From assembly GCA_949358305.1 (NCBI GenBank), contig CASHSZ010000097.1:1-47273 (forward strand): a stretch of DNA of 47,273 bases. The letters run 5' to 3'. The position numbers were made by a program, and so were the translations under genes. This document shows, one piece after another, positions 1 through 11,080 of the stretch (positions are counted from its first letter, which is position 1; every line of letters starts with the position of its first letter). The notes under the pieces are model-generated. The model worked only from the letters and a program-made list of their open reading frames with translations. It did no database searches and was not told the DNA's origin. This stretch comes from Strigamia acuminata (lineage: Eukaryota > Arthropoda > Chilopoda > Geophilomorpha > Linotaeniidae).

Positions 1-235
1 AAAGATTTTGAAACATTTTCAAAGACTATGAAACATTTTCAAAGATTTTGAAACATTTTCAAAGATTTTGAAACATTTTCAAAGATTTTGAAACATTTTC
101 AAAGATTTTGAAACATTTTCAAAGATTTTGAAACATTTTCAAAGATTTTGAAACATTTTCAAAGATTTTGAAACATTTTCAAAGATTTTGAAACATTTTC
201 AAAGATTTTGAAACATTTTCAAAGATTTTGAAACA
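1..235. repeat. 20-bp satellite A, left block
   Basis: Tandem copies of the 20-mer AAAGATTTTGAAACATTTTC, about 12 monomers and almost invariant. One early monomer reads GACTATG instead of GATTTTG. The block continues off the left window edge and ends abruptly at about 235, where truncated Ty3/gypsy sequence begins. It is the same family and orientation as the blocks at 8646-9831 and 17053-17245. Confidence 0.97.
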
Positions 236-866
236 TGTGCGCATAGTTACTCTCGGCGCGGCTGAGGGATCTCGAGGCAAAAGCAACTGGATGCTCTCTT
301 TCCAGCTTGTCAACGTGGGCCAGGACCGCCCCTACCCCGTAAGGGGACGCGTCCGCGGCGATCACCAGCGGACGATGAAGATCGTAGTACGTCAAAATGA
401 GAGCGGACGTTAAAGCTCGTTTAATCCCGTCAAATGCCTGCTGCCTGCGCTGGTTCCAGGCCCAATTCGCGTCCGCGCACAACAGTTCGTACAAGGGGGT
501 CGCCTTGTCGGCCAAGTGTTCAATGAACACAGCGTAAAACGCCACCATCCCCAAAAACGTTCTAAGCTGCTTCACATCAACGGGAGGTGGGATTGCCAAA
601 ACTGCCTCAACTTTTGACGAGATTGGTCTGACCCCCTTCTGACTAATTGAGAAACCCAAAAAGTTTAGGCCACTCTCACAAAACAAGCACTTCTCCCTAG
701 CCAGGTGTAAACCCCTATCAGCCAATCTACGAAAAATCTGCTCTAAAACCCACAAATGTTCTGGCAAATCCCACGTTGCAACAAGAATGTCGTCCAAGTA
801 GACGAAGATGCGAGGCACCCCGTCCAGGACTGAAATAATAATCCGCTGGAAAATCCCAGCGGATGG
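236..866 (-). pseudogene. Ty3/gypsy pol fragment: RT C-terminal half and RNase H start
   Basis: This open stretch encodes the palm and connection part of a Ty3/gypsy reverse transcriptase. Visible landmarks are GIFQR, the catalytic YLDD box followed by ILVA, LNFLGF, the LRTFLG motif and the early RNase H motif ADASPYGVGAVL. The fragment stops just after the ESNYA position of RNase H and is followed by satellite. The frame stays open into the satellite, giving a few meaningless terminal residues, and also upstream into copia-derived sequence, so no start codon here is genuine. It continues the gag-pol frame interrupted at about 5693: residue spacing between the conserved LPFG and GIFQR motifs is normal once the insertion is ignored. 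It is a dead fragment lacking integrase. Confidence 0.9.
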
Positions 867-870
867 CATG

Positions 871-1320
871 TGATAAGTCCGTGGAGGCCAGGAAACATCG
901 GAAAGGAGTTGAAACCAGCTTAAAATGTGCGGGGAGCTCGCACTTCGCGCCCGCCATGTTTTAATCACATGAAAACATAAAAGCAACTGGGTTTGAGGCT
1001 AATTGGTCTCAAACCGTACAAAACATGACAATAGGACAAATCAATAGCAACAAGCATTGATTTGTTCTTTACAATATAAGTAATTGTTAACCTAGGCATA
1101 AGTAACCGATAAACAACACGGAAAACAACATTTATCGCTCTCTCAAGCAGACGACACAAGAAACATAGAATATGTGTGTTAACACATAAGAGTGGCATTA
1201 ATATGCGCTACACGGGTATCCAAAGGATGCCAACACACATATCTGCCATGCCTATCCAGAAATGCATGGGGAAACGGACAAAATAATTAATCGCATACTA
1301 ATAAATCCCCCTTCGATTAA
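871..1320 (-). other. Copia 3' untranslated region and probable 3' LTR
   Basis: This segment follows the pol stop codon. A purine-rich tract is followed by AT-rich sequence that ends in TTATCA at the insertion boundary. A TGTGTGTTGG start at about 1232-1241 on the minus strand is one possible LTR start, giving an LTR of about 360 bp, but it is not adjacent to the purine tract. With no 5' LTR to compare, the boundary remains open. Short frames here are not convincing as genes. Confidence 0.5.
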
Positions 1321-4300
1321 TCAATTTGTCGCGACAAAAATGTGCTCGCACAACGCGTTCAATTTTGCGCGGGACAACCACTTTGTCATAATGTCCGCGA
1401 CGTTGAGGGTCCCTGGGATGTGCCTGATTCGAAAAACACCTTTCTCGAACCAGTCGCGCAAGAAATGCAATTTCACGTCTATGTGTTTGTTTGCACGATT
1501 TTCTATGCGGTTTTTCGCATACTGAATCGCAGGCATTGAATCGGCATAAACACATGGTATTTCCCGGTCAAACCCGTCGATCATCACTTCAGCGTCAAAT
1601 ATGCGTTCCAACCAAATTATCTTCTTCACGCCGTCCACAACCGCCAAAAATTCGCTTTCCATAATGGAAAGGGCAGTAATGGTCTGCTTATGGCAGTTCC
1701 AGGAGACGGGGACACCACCCAAATAGATAATGTGCCCGCCAAAACTTCGGCGTTTGTCTTGATCCAGCGCGTAAGACGCATCTGTATAAACAGTTAACTT
1801 GTCACTTTGGCAGTTCCCAAGATTAATGGAGAAATTCAGCGTATTAGCCAGGTAACGCAAAACTTGAAGCAGCATGTTTACGTGTCGTGTCGAGTGAGTC
1901 TCATTGTATTGAGACAATACAATTACCGAAAACAAGATATCGGGTCTTGTGCGACTTGCGATGAAGAGCAAACTTCCAACAAGAGACCGATATGGAAAAC
2001 TCGAATTAACACGTTCTCCCGTTTGGACTTTTTGGATCATAGTGCCGGGCGTGCCAGGCACTCTAACACGGTGAGATGGGTCAATACCGTATTGCTTGCA
2101 GAGCTTCGCAATATAGGTGCGTTGATGAATGAGGATATTCCCCCCGTCCCTACAAAACTCAATCCCTAATAAAAGGGTGACGGGGCCCAAATTGACAATC
2201 TCAAAGGATTGTTGAATCCATTCTAAAACGCACTCTTCTGCCAACTCATCCCTCGAAAATAATACAATATCGTCGACGTAAAAGATGAGTATGGCGTCCG
2301 AACCCAAGCTATACACACAGTTAAGACCCAAAACCGGTTCAAAACCTATTTCAATCAGCTGGTCGTGTAAGCGCTGGTACCACATACGACCAGACTGATG
2401 AAGCCCATAGAGAGATTTTCTCAACTCCCAACATTTGTGTTGGTTTTCAGGTGTTCGATATCCCTTGGGGATGTTGATGTACTGCACCTCATCGAGGTCC
2501 CCATATAGATATGCGGCCTTGATGTCAAGGTGTAAGTCACGCCAGCTCCTTAATACTACAAGAGTACAAAAGTACATCATGACCAACACAAAGTTGACTA
2601 CGGGGAAGAAGACCTCTGTAAAGTCAATGCCGGGCTTCTGCTTGAATCCTTGTGCAACAAGACGAGCACGATATTTGCTAATCGCACCCGTATGATCCTT
2701 TTTGAGTTTATAAATCCATTTTGTCCCTAGCAAGGTTTTATCCTTGACTTCACTTTTGTCAACCTCGACATACACCTCTCGTTCTTTAAAAATGTCGATT
2801 TCGTCCTCCATTGCCCTTTCCCAATCAGGTTTTCCCACACCTGCTACAGCCTCTTCGTAGGTGTCAGGCTCTACAGAGCAACAACCAGCAAAACCGACAT
2901 TGATGTCTTTGAAGTTGAACAATTCCGAGATATACTCGTATCCCTCGTCCCGACACCACCGCACAACTTCAACACGACTTCGAATTCTGTCATGCTTTGG
3001 TGAAATGTAATAAACATCAACCTGCCCAGCCGTTGCGCCTGATTTTCGCACAGACTGCCGTCTTTGCCATTTAGACATGTCCAACGGCAATAACCCACCA
3101 GCTGGAACTGTGCGTTCCCCTGTATCCTTTCCTTTTCGTGGGGGATTACGACGCACAGGTGTAGGTGACGTTCGGGGGGATAGTTGAGGACTCGCATCAG
3201 GATCCTCAATTTCATCCTCGTCATCGGGGTAAATATTGAAGAAATTCTCATCATCCCCCTTTGCCCCACCAATTTCATCAACATTTGCATCTCTAAGGAC
3301 ATCTTGCACTATATCCTCGATGACATCTTCCACGACACCAGCGTTCTCAACTTGTTCAGGTGCCTTTTCGGGCGCAGGTTCCTGAATTGGGGGTGGGGGA
3401 ACCACTGCTTCCGGTAGGGGGCCACCATGAACGCTGTCGTCGTCTGACGAGGAGCCATCCTCGTTTGAAGAATCAGACATGCTGTCGAAATATGGGGGGC
3501 TCGAGGGAGGAATTTTCAAATTTTCATACCAAAAATTCTGTTCCAATATTTTAACATGTTTCGAGAAGAACACTTGGTTCCGTTTCGGGTCCCAAATTCG
3601 ATACCCACGGGTGGAAGCCGCATAACCAATCAATGCCCCTGCCCACGCCCTTTCTTTCAATTTCCCACCCCTTGTCTGGGAAGGAATGTGGACATATGTC
3701 AATGCCCCAATGCATTTGACATGGCGCAGGGACAATTTTTTGTTGTAAAACACATTGTAAGGTGTCTTTCCTCCTATTCCCGCGTGTGGGAATCGATTTT
3801 TCAAATAAACGACAGAAACTGCAAGTTCTGCCCACAAAGTCGGGGAAAAATTATTTTCAAAAAGTAAGGCCCGGATCCCACCAAGAATGGTGCGGTTCGC
3901 TCGCTCAGCAACCGAATTCATCTCGGGGCTGTATGTATTCGTTCTCATACATTTCAACCCAATGCTGTCAGTATAAGCATTCCATTGTTTCGATATGAAT
4001 TCCCCACCATTGTCAGTTTTAATGGCTTTGACCTTTTTAGAAGTAAGCCGTTCAATTTCCGTCAACCACTTCTTGAAATGACCCAAAACTTCATCTTTCG
4101 TTTTCATGATGATAATCCACATCAGTCGGGAGAAATCATCAACCATAATTAGGTAATAAAATGCCCCACCAATGCTCTTAACCGGTGAGGGCCCCCAAAC
4201 ATCTAAGTGAACAATTTCCAAAATCCCTTTAGTGGAGATATTAATAATGGGAGGAAAGCTTGCACGTGTGCTTTTCGCCCTCGAACAAGCATCGCAAGCC

Positions 4301-5692
4301 GACAATTCATTGTTGGAAAGTTTCAGCCCAAATACCTCATCGGATTTTTCCAACAATGCAATCCCTTTCGCATTAAGGTGCCCAAAACGTGAATGCCAAA
4401 CATCCATCGTTTGGGGTTTGTCCGGTTTAACAAGCGCTTTGTTCCCACCATTATCTTTCAAATTGTTTTGTACAACTTGTTTGGAAATCTTCGGAGTCTT
4501 TGATTTATCCCCATTGTTGGCTATCAAGCCGACCTGTTTGTTGTTCAAAACATTCATCTTCTGACTCGGACTCGCATTATTTACCACGATCGCTTGCGCA
4601 TTATTCGCAGTATTTACTTGCCCCTTATTCGCAATTGCAGGTTTCCCTGTCTTACTCAAATTTTGGGTTAATGCAGTCTTAAAATCTAAATGAGTTAGTA
4701 ATGAATTAACAATTTCTTCACCCTTTAAAGGTGGACTAGGCTTCACTGCCGCATTCTGTTGCGCAGGTAATGCAGCAGCGTTAACAATGTGTGCAGTATT
4801 CACTTGACAATTGACTTTATACATTCTATCACTCGTACGTGTCGCAGTGATAGAAGGCGCATCAATACTGTCATGAAAAATGGACATTTTTCCATTCTTT
4901 ACAAATGTGGTAGCCCCAGCTTCATCTGCACGACCTAATGAAATCAGATTCTTTCTGAAGTTTGGAGCGTAGAAGACATTTTTCAATTGTAATTCCCGTT
5001 TCTTTTGTCCATAAAAAGATATTAATGTCACAGTCCCGATGCCCTCGATTTTCGACTTTCCTTCGCCCTGCTGGACGCTGTAACCAGTTAATGGTTTGAA
5101 GTCGGAGAACCAGGACTTGTTGAACGAGAAATGGTCTGTCGCTCCTGTATCGACGTACCATTGCGAATCAAAGTTCGCATGTGACACCAGCGATACGACA
5201 GGAGGTTGCTCTTGATTCGAAATCGCTGCGGAGAAGTAAGAGATGGGGACGTCATCAAAAACATTCATTTGGGTGACGGCGGCCTTTTGCCGGCCTTTTC
5301 CACGTGATTTTCCTCGTGGATTGCCCCTAAACTGTCCTGTTGATCTGCCTCTTCCAGTAAGTTGCTGTTTAGGTGGAGAAGGGCAGTCGCGGGAAAAATG
5401 GCCTGTCCCACCGCAGGTAAAACACACACGTGGGGAACTGGGCGCGGTTCCGCCGCGTCCACGTTGACCACTGCCTCCGCCAAAGAAGGCTCCAGTGTTT
5501 TCCAACGGTGTCGGGTTGGGCACTCCAAATTCGTCCCCCTTCTCGTAAAGGCGATTATACTCGCCTAAAAGTCTTTCTTTCACGGCAGCGGCCGTAAATT
5601 CCGGGTCGGGCCAGTGATACACTGTCTGTTTGACTGGCTCGAATTGGGGCGGCAAAAGGTCCAAGTACTGGAAAGCGTGGAACTCATCCGAG
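1321..5692 (-). CDS. Copia-type gag-pol polyprotein, N-terminally truncated
   Basis: One uninterrupted frame encodes nearly the whole copia polyprotein. Counting 1,460 codons from 5703, the order is: end of gag; CCHC zinc knuckle C94-x2-C97-x4-H102-x4-C107; aspartic protease DTGA at 185-188; HHCC pre-integrase zinc finger H437/H442/C470/C473; integrase D501, D564, E600 with the DD35E spacing; an acidic, Pro-rich linker near 730-860; reverse transcriptase from about 990, with D1060 and the YVDD box at 1142-1145; RNase H D1308, E1349, D1388; and a terminal ADIMTKWL motif. Integrase before RT is diagnostic of Ty1/copia. The frame is open upstream into gypsy sequence, so the first in-frame start-like codon is not a real start. 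The N-terminal gag domain is gone. An Asn-rich stretch at about 360-420 looks like an insertion. No internal stops, so it is either recent or only recently truncated. Confidence 0.93.
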
Positions 5693-7729
5693 CATGGTCC
5701 CAAACGGGAGCCTGGTAACGGCCATTAGGCCTTTCGGGGTGTTCACGGCCGCAATAACAGCCGACCGCTCGGACAGCGGAATTTGCAAGTACGCTTGCCT
5801 AAGGTCAAGCGTACTGAAGAACCGCGCTCTGCCAATGGACGCAAGCAACTCAGCTATGCGAGGCAGGGGGTACGGGTCCGGCTGTAAATTGGCGTTCACG
5901 GTGGACCTATAATCCCCGCATAGGCGAACCCCCCCGTCTTTCTTCTGGACAGTGACAAGGGGAGTTCCCCACACGGAGAACGGAATTGGCTTGAACACCC
6001 CTTTGGAAATCAAATCATCGATCTCCAAACTGACTGCATCTCTAAGTGGTAATGGAATAGGCCTCGGCCTATAAAATCTGGGAACCGCATCTGGTCTTAA
6101 AATAAGATCAACCGGTTTGCCTTTGTATGTTCCAAGGCACTCGCTGAACACGTGTGCATATCGCAATAGCAATTCACTCAAGGAACCAGCTCTCTGCGCG
6201 CTCACACTCGCCATTTCGACGTGATCCACTGGGCTCGCCGACGGGTGTTGACCACTCACAGCAGCTCCATCACCCTCCGCTGGCGGCACCGGGTTGCGCC
6301 CATCACCTGAAATTAAAGCGGCAGAAATATTATGCCATCCAAACTTATTTACAGCGTCCTGACCAATAAGACTAGGGCCCTGACGCCCCACCACTACAAA
6401 ATTCACCCTCGCTGTTACCTCACCCATGTGCATATTTAGCCACACCTGTCCCAACACCTCAATGGGCTGGTGCTGGTATGCAAACAGCTTAACAGAAGTG
6501 GGGGTAATTGCCCTCCTTGAAATCAATCGCTTGGTCAGCAAGACGTTGCAATCAGTCGCATTCAGTACCGACAGCTCACTGCCGGTGTCCAACAATAGGT
6601 TAAGCCTGAAAGAATTCAAAACCACCTGCACAATAAGGGGCGGCGACCTCACTCTCGCTCCAATGACATGAAACAAGGCGAAATCCTCGTCTTGTTCCTG
6701 TATCACGTTGATTGGAACATTCCGCTGCCTCCACTTCTCCTCCGATGCACCTGCTCCACCAAAACTGCCATCAACTTCGGGTGGAAACGTCGCCGGTGGG
6801 CAAGCCCCTTCCTGGTCGTTCGCCTTCTTGCGCCACTCATCAATCACCCGGCCACCCGGTCTTTGGTCTTGGCCGGCTCTTGGTCCCAGCGCTGGCTCAA
6901 AAGGGCAATCCCTTACAAAATGCGGTCCGCCGCAACGAAAACAGTCAACGGGCGTGCCGTCCCTTTTTACAGGTTGGCCGCCTCGCCCACTACTCTGCCC
7001 CTGGCGCTCGCGCCAAGGTCGCTGAAACGAACCACGTTGTGCACTGGTTCCTGCGCCTAAAAAACCGGGTGAACTGAATTGGTTGGCTCTTCCACGGCCC
7101 CTCTGCGGACCGCGGCGGCCACCCATCGACAACTGCATCAGCGCCGCCGAAGCTGGCGCCTTGGCCGGCTCCTCATCCGTAAAGGGCAGCGGCTCTTCGC
7201 GTCCCGACGCCGCAATGTGGGCCATCTCGTGGGCCACTGCACGTTTCGTCACCTGCTCTGCCGTCAACGGCATGTTTAGGAGAATCTCGCGGACCAAAAC
7301 TTCATTCCGCGATCCTCGCACAACCTGATGGACGATCGCGCCGTCCGTTTCTTCCTTGGTTGCGAATCCGCAACGTTGCGACAATATTCTCAGCTCACCG
7401 ATGTATTTTTCCACCGACTCTCCCTCGTGGCGTTTGCGCGCTCCAAAACGTTGCCGCGCCATGTAGGGGGTGTCGACTGTCTTGTAGTGCTCCTCGACTA
7501 CCTCCAAAATCACGTCCAACGCCATAGTCACGACGTTCTTCGGATGCGCCCACCGTTTGATTTTATCAAACATAGGAATCCCGATCACTGTCAAGAGTAA
7601 TGGCACCTGCCTGTCCGCTTCTACCTTGTTCAGCAGTACAAACTGCTGGTACGTTTGCTTCCAGCTCGTCCACTCGTGCAGCGTGGATCCAGAAAACGGT
7701 GGAATGCCGCCAAGCATCAGTTGTGCCAT
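5693..7729 (-). pseudogene. Ty3/gypsy gag-pol, interrupted within RT
   Basis: The frame runs from 7963, but the likely start is the Met at 7729 (residue 79), which opens a gag-like sequence beginning MAQLMLGGIPPF. The preceding residues look like translated leader. Using numbering from 7963: gag domain 90-260; an Arg/Gly-rich linker 282-335; a zinc knuckle C341-x2-C344-x3-H348-x4-C353, one residue shorter than the usual CX2CX4HX4C; a retroviral-type aspartic protease with DTG at 459-461; and the first half of RT with LCGDYR near 681 and catalytic D720 in STLDLRQAYLQIPL. The frame ends shortly after LPFG, where copia sequence intervenes. Gag, protease and RT are in one frame with no frameshift. 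The copy is inactive, being split and lacking integrase. Confidence 0.9.
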
Positions 7730-8268
7730 GGTCAACAACAGCACAAACCCACACAGACCGGCAAACCTCGCGTTCGACGACCCGTGTTCGATCACGTAGG
7801 CCCGACGTTCGTCTCGACGTCGAAATCTCTCTTGCGCACGTCTACACGACGTCGCCGACGGCTCACACGCCGCACGCCACCAATAAGAGTCCAAAGCTCC
7901 GCCCGAACGTCGACTCGCCGACGCGGCACTCATCAATTCCAGCAAAAGTAGGCAAAAACTCACAATTTCCTAATGTGTCCCATTTAGGGAGCTTCCTCTG
8001 TCCAACATACTGTCCAATTGTACTACTCAGGCTTCTTTTTATCGTGGATACCACTGAAGAGTTCTTACAACTCGATGTCACTCTTTAATTTAGACACGGA
8101 AAACATGTTCACTCTCATTTAATGAACTCATCGTACACAACTGAATTCCAGAATATGTGTTGCCATGGTTAGTTTCCCAAACAATCACCAACCATGGCAC
8201 ATTGTTACAACAATCATATAATACAGTCAATCCACACTTAATAGTTAATTTATAATCAGAATCTAACA
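7730..8268 (-). other. Gypsy leader and probable 5' LTR remnant
   Basis: Sequence between the putative gag start and satellite B. Read on the minus strand it begins TGTTAGATTC, an LTR-like start, at 8268. It contains an inverted repeat TGCCATGGTT at 8161-8170 with its complement at 8190-8199 (19-nt loop). A tRNA-matching primer site was not found, so the LTR end is not assigned. The frame from 7963 is open across part of this region, but the peptide is unremarkable. Confidence 0.5.
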
Positions 8269-8645
8269 AAAATTTTTGAGGTTTTTGGAAAATCTTTGAG
8301 GTTTTTTGAAAATCTTTGAGGTTTTTTGAAAATCTTTGAGTTTTTTTGAAAATATTTGTGCCTTTTAGAAAATCTTTGAGGTTTTTTGAAAACCTTAGAG
8401 ATATTTTGAAAATCTTTAAACCTTTTTGAAAATCTTTGAGGTTTTTTGAAAATCTTTGAGGTTTTTTGAAAATCTTTGAGGTTTTTTGAAAATCTTTGAG
8501 GTTTTTTGAAAATCTTTAAGGTTTTTGAAAAATCTTTAAGGTTTTTTGAAAATCTTAGAGCTTTTTTGAAAATCTTTAAACCTTTTTGAAAATCTTTGAG
8601 TTTTTTGAAAATCTTTGAGGTTTTTTGAAAATCTTTGAGGTTTTG
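8269..8645. repeat. 20-bp satellite B, left block
   Basis: Tandem copies of the 20-mer AATCTTTGAGGTTTTTTGAA, about 19 monomers, with scattered variants. It carries a distinctive run of variant monomers (about 8331-8440: TTTTTTTG, then ATATTTGTGCC, then AACCTTAGAGATATT, then TTTAAACC). The same run in the same order occurs in the large B block at about 17621-17730 and 18705-18810. At 8640-8650 the array flips into satellite A. Confidence 0.96.
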
Positions 8646-9831
8646 AGATTTTGAAACATTTTCAAAGATTTTGAAACATTTTCAAAAATTTTGAAACATT
8701 TTCAAAGATTTTGAAACATTTTCAAAGATTTTGAATCATTTTCAAAGATTTTGAAACATTTTCAAAGATTTTGAAACATTTTCAAAGATTTTGAAACATT
8801 TTCAAAGATTTTAAAACATTTTCAAAGATTTTGAAACATTTTCAAAGATTTTGAAACATTTTTAAAGATTTTGAAACATTTTCAAAGATTTTGAAACATT
8901 TTCAAAGATTTTGAAACATTTTCAAAGATTTTGAAACATTTTCAAAGATTTTGAAACATTTTCAAAGATTTTGAAACATTTTCAAAGATTTTGAAACATT
9001 TTCAAAGATTTTGAAACATTTTCAAAGATTTTGAAACATTTTCAAAGATTTTGAAACATTTTCAAAGATTTTGAAACATTTTCAAAGATTTTGAAACATT
9101 TTCAAAGATTTTGAAACATTTTCAAAGATTTTGAAACATTTTCAAAGATTTTGAAACATTTTCAAAGATTTTGAAACATTTTCAAAGATTTTGAAACATT
9201 TTCAAAGATTTTGAAACATTTTCAAAGATTTTGAAACATTTTCAAAGATTTTGAAACATTTTCAAAGATTTTGAAACATTTTCAAAGATTTTGAAACATT
9301 TTCAAAGATTTTGAAACATTTTCAAAGATTTTGAAACATTTTCAAAGATTTTGAAACATTTTCAAAGATTTTGAAACATTTTCAAAGATTTTGAAACATT
9401 TTCAAAGATTTTGAAACATTTTCAAAGATTTTGAAACATTTTCAAAGATTTTGAAACATTTTCAAAGATTTTGAAACATTTTCAAAGATTTTGAAACATT
9501 TTCAAAGATTTTGAAACATTTTCAAAGATTTTGAAACATTTTCAAAGATTTTGAAACATTTTCAAAGATTTTGAAACATTTTCAAAGATTTTGAAACATT
9601 TTCAAAGATTTTGAAACATTTTCAAAGATTTTGAAACATTTTCAAAGATTTTGAAACATTTTCAAAGATTTTGAAACATTTTCAAAGATTTTGAAACATT
9701 TTCAAAGATTTTCAAACATTTTCAAAGATTTTGAAACATTTTCAAAGATTTTCAAACATTTTCAAAGATTTTGAAACATTTTCAAAGATTTTGAAACATT
9801 TTCAAAGATTATGAAACATTTTCAAAGATTA
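8646..9831. repeat. 20-bp satellite A, main block
   Basis: About 59 monomers of AAAGATTTTGAAACATTTTC with very few variants, far more uniform than satellite B. The last monomers include AAAGATTATG variants, and the LTR retrotransposon at 9832-17052 is inserted in one of them. The block resumes at 17053. Confidence 0.97.
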
Positions 9832-10462
9832 TGTCGTGATTCGACTTTGTGGTTAAAGATAATAAATAATACACTCGGGAATACAATATACTTCAAATAC
9901 TGCTTTATTAAACACGCTTACTAATACAAATATAAGTTAAGATGTTTCCTGTAGTGGTCCTCGGATTCGGCTGCGAATACGAGTTGCCGCTAAACAACGG
10001 CGGATCCAATTGTTTAGTCCTACGCGTGGTCTGTGTTTGTTGTCTAGGGTATTTCCACGTGTTATTATGAACACGCGAGAATTCGCTTTCTCGTGCGAAT
10101 TAAACGAATATCGTTCGGATATTTATTCTAGCGTAGATTGGCTACGCTAAATAAATGTGGCTGTTGTACAGTTGAAGTGGTCAGCGGGCACCGGTCCTCG
10201 ATCAATCCGTGAAACGGCCTGAAAGGTGAGGTAAATGGTGCTCTTGCTGAGATTGGTGCAACTGTAGTATCGTTTCCGGTCAAGCGTTACTGTTATATAT
10301 TAACCGGAAATGACGTCACATGCAAATCCTTCTGATTATGCAGGTTCGCAGAAACATGAGACTAGTCAGTCTAGTCAGTATTTCTAGCGCGCTCTAGTGG
10401 CGAGTATTAGTAACACAATAATCACCGCTAATTACTTCTTCAGGTGATGCCGAATCACCACA
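9832..10462 (-). repeat. 3' LTR (631 bp)
   Basis: On the minus strand the LTR begins TGTGGTGATTCG and ends CGAATCACGACA, an imperfect terminal inverted repeat with TG...CA ends. It lies next to a polypurine tract at 10465-10474. Two AATAAA signals on the minus strand (TTTATT at 10122-10127 and 9904-9909 on plus) are candidate polyadenylation signals. The first sits in a long hairpin. Confidence 0.96.
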
Positions 10463-10464
10463 CG

Positions 10465-10474
10465 TCCCTCCCCG
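10465..10474 (-). other. Polypurine tract
   Basis: On the minus strand the sequence CGGGGAGGGA lies two bases before the first base of the 3' LTR. A purine run here is where plus-strand DNA synthesis is primed in LTR elements. Its position confirms minus-strand orientation of the element. Confidence 0.8.
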
Positions 10475-10670
10475 AGAATAAATCATCGGGCCCTCTTAAA
10501 ATAAAAAGTGGAACAATATCTAATCATAAAATAATCCCTTTTTTTTTTTATTTAAATGATGATGAATGGTGAATAAAATATTTTACATTCTTAAATAATT
10601 GATACGCGAATAAATAATAATAATTTCCTAGTTTGGAGAAGACAGTCTTCTCGTCACGGTTTCTAATTAC
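10475..10670. other. Element 3' untranslated region
   Basis: AT-rich sequence between the last ORF3-frame stop and the polypurine tract, including a plus-strand T run at about 10541-10550. No coding potential or repeats seen. Confidence 0.6.
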
Positions 10671-11080
10671 TTATTTCTTCAAGTTATCGGCATAACTCGG
10701 TCTATCTTCCGAACTTGGTTCGTCCAGGTTGGGAGATGCGGTTAATCTCGACGAGTAGTCCGATGGGTCTTCGCTCTCATTTAAGTAGAAACGTAAGTGA
10801 CCCGGCGCTTCTAGCGGATTCCCTGTTTGTTCGTGGGCCCAAATCGGCGGCAAAAAGGCTGACATCCCCTGATTGGTGTGATGGATTCTTTGGGCCTCGG
10901 CAATGCTGGTTGGCGCGCGATGAGCTCGGAGTAATCGTTGATGTTGGATGAAGCGATCACCTCCGGCTCCGGCTTCGATAGCATTCTTCATCCAGACGTA
11001 AAGAGAATAGCCACGGTCTGGGGTTTGGAGTAATTTTGTCTCAGTGTACTGCTGGAAGTGCTTGGCTTGTCCAGGCATTG
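10671..11080 (-). pseudogene. ORF3 downstream frame
   Basis: A second minus-strand frame continues from where the main ORF3 frame loses its character. From about 11080 it encodes roughly 135 residues starting near MPGQAKHFQQY, with content such as GYSLYVWMKNAIEAG and PPIWAHEQTG, ending in a serine/aspartate-rich tail. Its composition looks protein-like, unlike the Arg-rich part of the same frame upstream of 11080, which is a shadow of the main ORF3 frame. The two frames overlap at about 10988-11080. Either a frameshift mutation, a programmed frameshift or a second intron separates them. I do not recognise the domain. Confidence 0.5.

Larger units (their letters stand above)
871..5692 (-). mobile_element. 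5'-truncated Ty1/copia retrotransposon nested in gypsy pol
   Basis: The insertion lies inside the gypsy RT coding region. The tetranucleotide CATG occurs at both edges (867-870 and 5693-5696). The low-coordinate end, which is the element's 3' end, reads ...TTATCA on the minus strand, consistent with the CA terminus of an LTR. The other end begins inside gag coding sequence, with no LTR, primer site or gag start. Size is 4,822 bp. About 450 bp lie beyond the pol stop and should include the 3' LTR, but I cannot fix its start. A purine run (GAAGGGGGA on the minus strand, about 1307-1315) just after the stop is a candidate polypurine tract. Confidence 0.85.
236..8268 (-). mobile_element. Truncated Ty3/gypsy retrotransposon split by a copia insertion
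   Basis: The gypsy-derived parts are 236-866 and about 5693-8268, both read on the minus strand. The first half carries gag, protease and the front of RT. The second carries the rest of RT and the start of RNase H. Between them lies a Ty1/copia insertion (871-5692). The low-coordinate end stops inside RNase H and runs directly into satellite A, so the RNase H tail, integrase and 3' LTR are missing. The outer 5' boundary is tentatively at 8268, where minus-strand sequence starting TGTTAGATTC (a TG start typical of an LTR) meets satellite B. Without a second LTR I cannot fix the LTR end or a primer binding site. Confidence 0.85.

Noticed and set aside
1-235. Telomeric repeat
   Set aside because: The 20-mer does not contain TTAGG, TTAGGG or similar telomere words.
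6154-7951. Several plus-strand frames of 60-160 codons opposite gypsy gag
   Set aside because: Shadows of the minus-strand gag-pol frame, with no motifs of their own.
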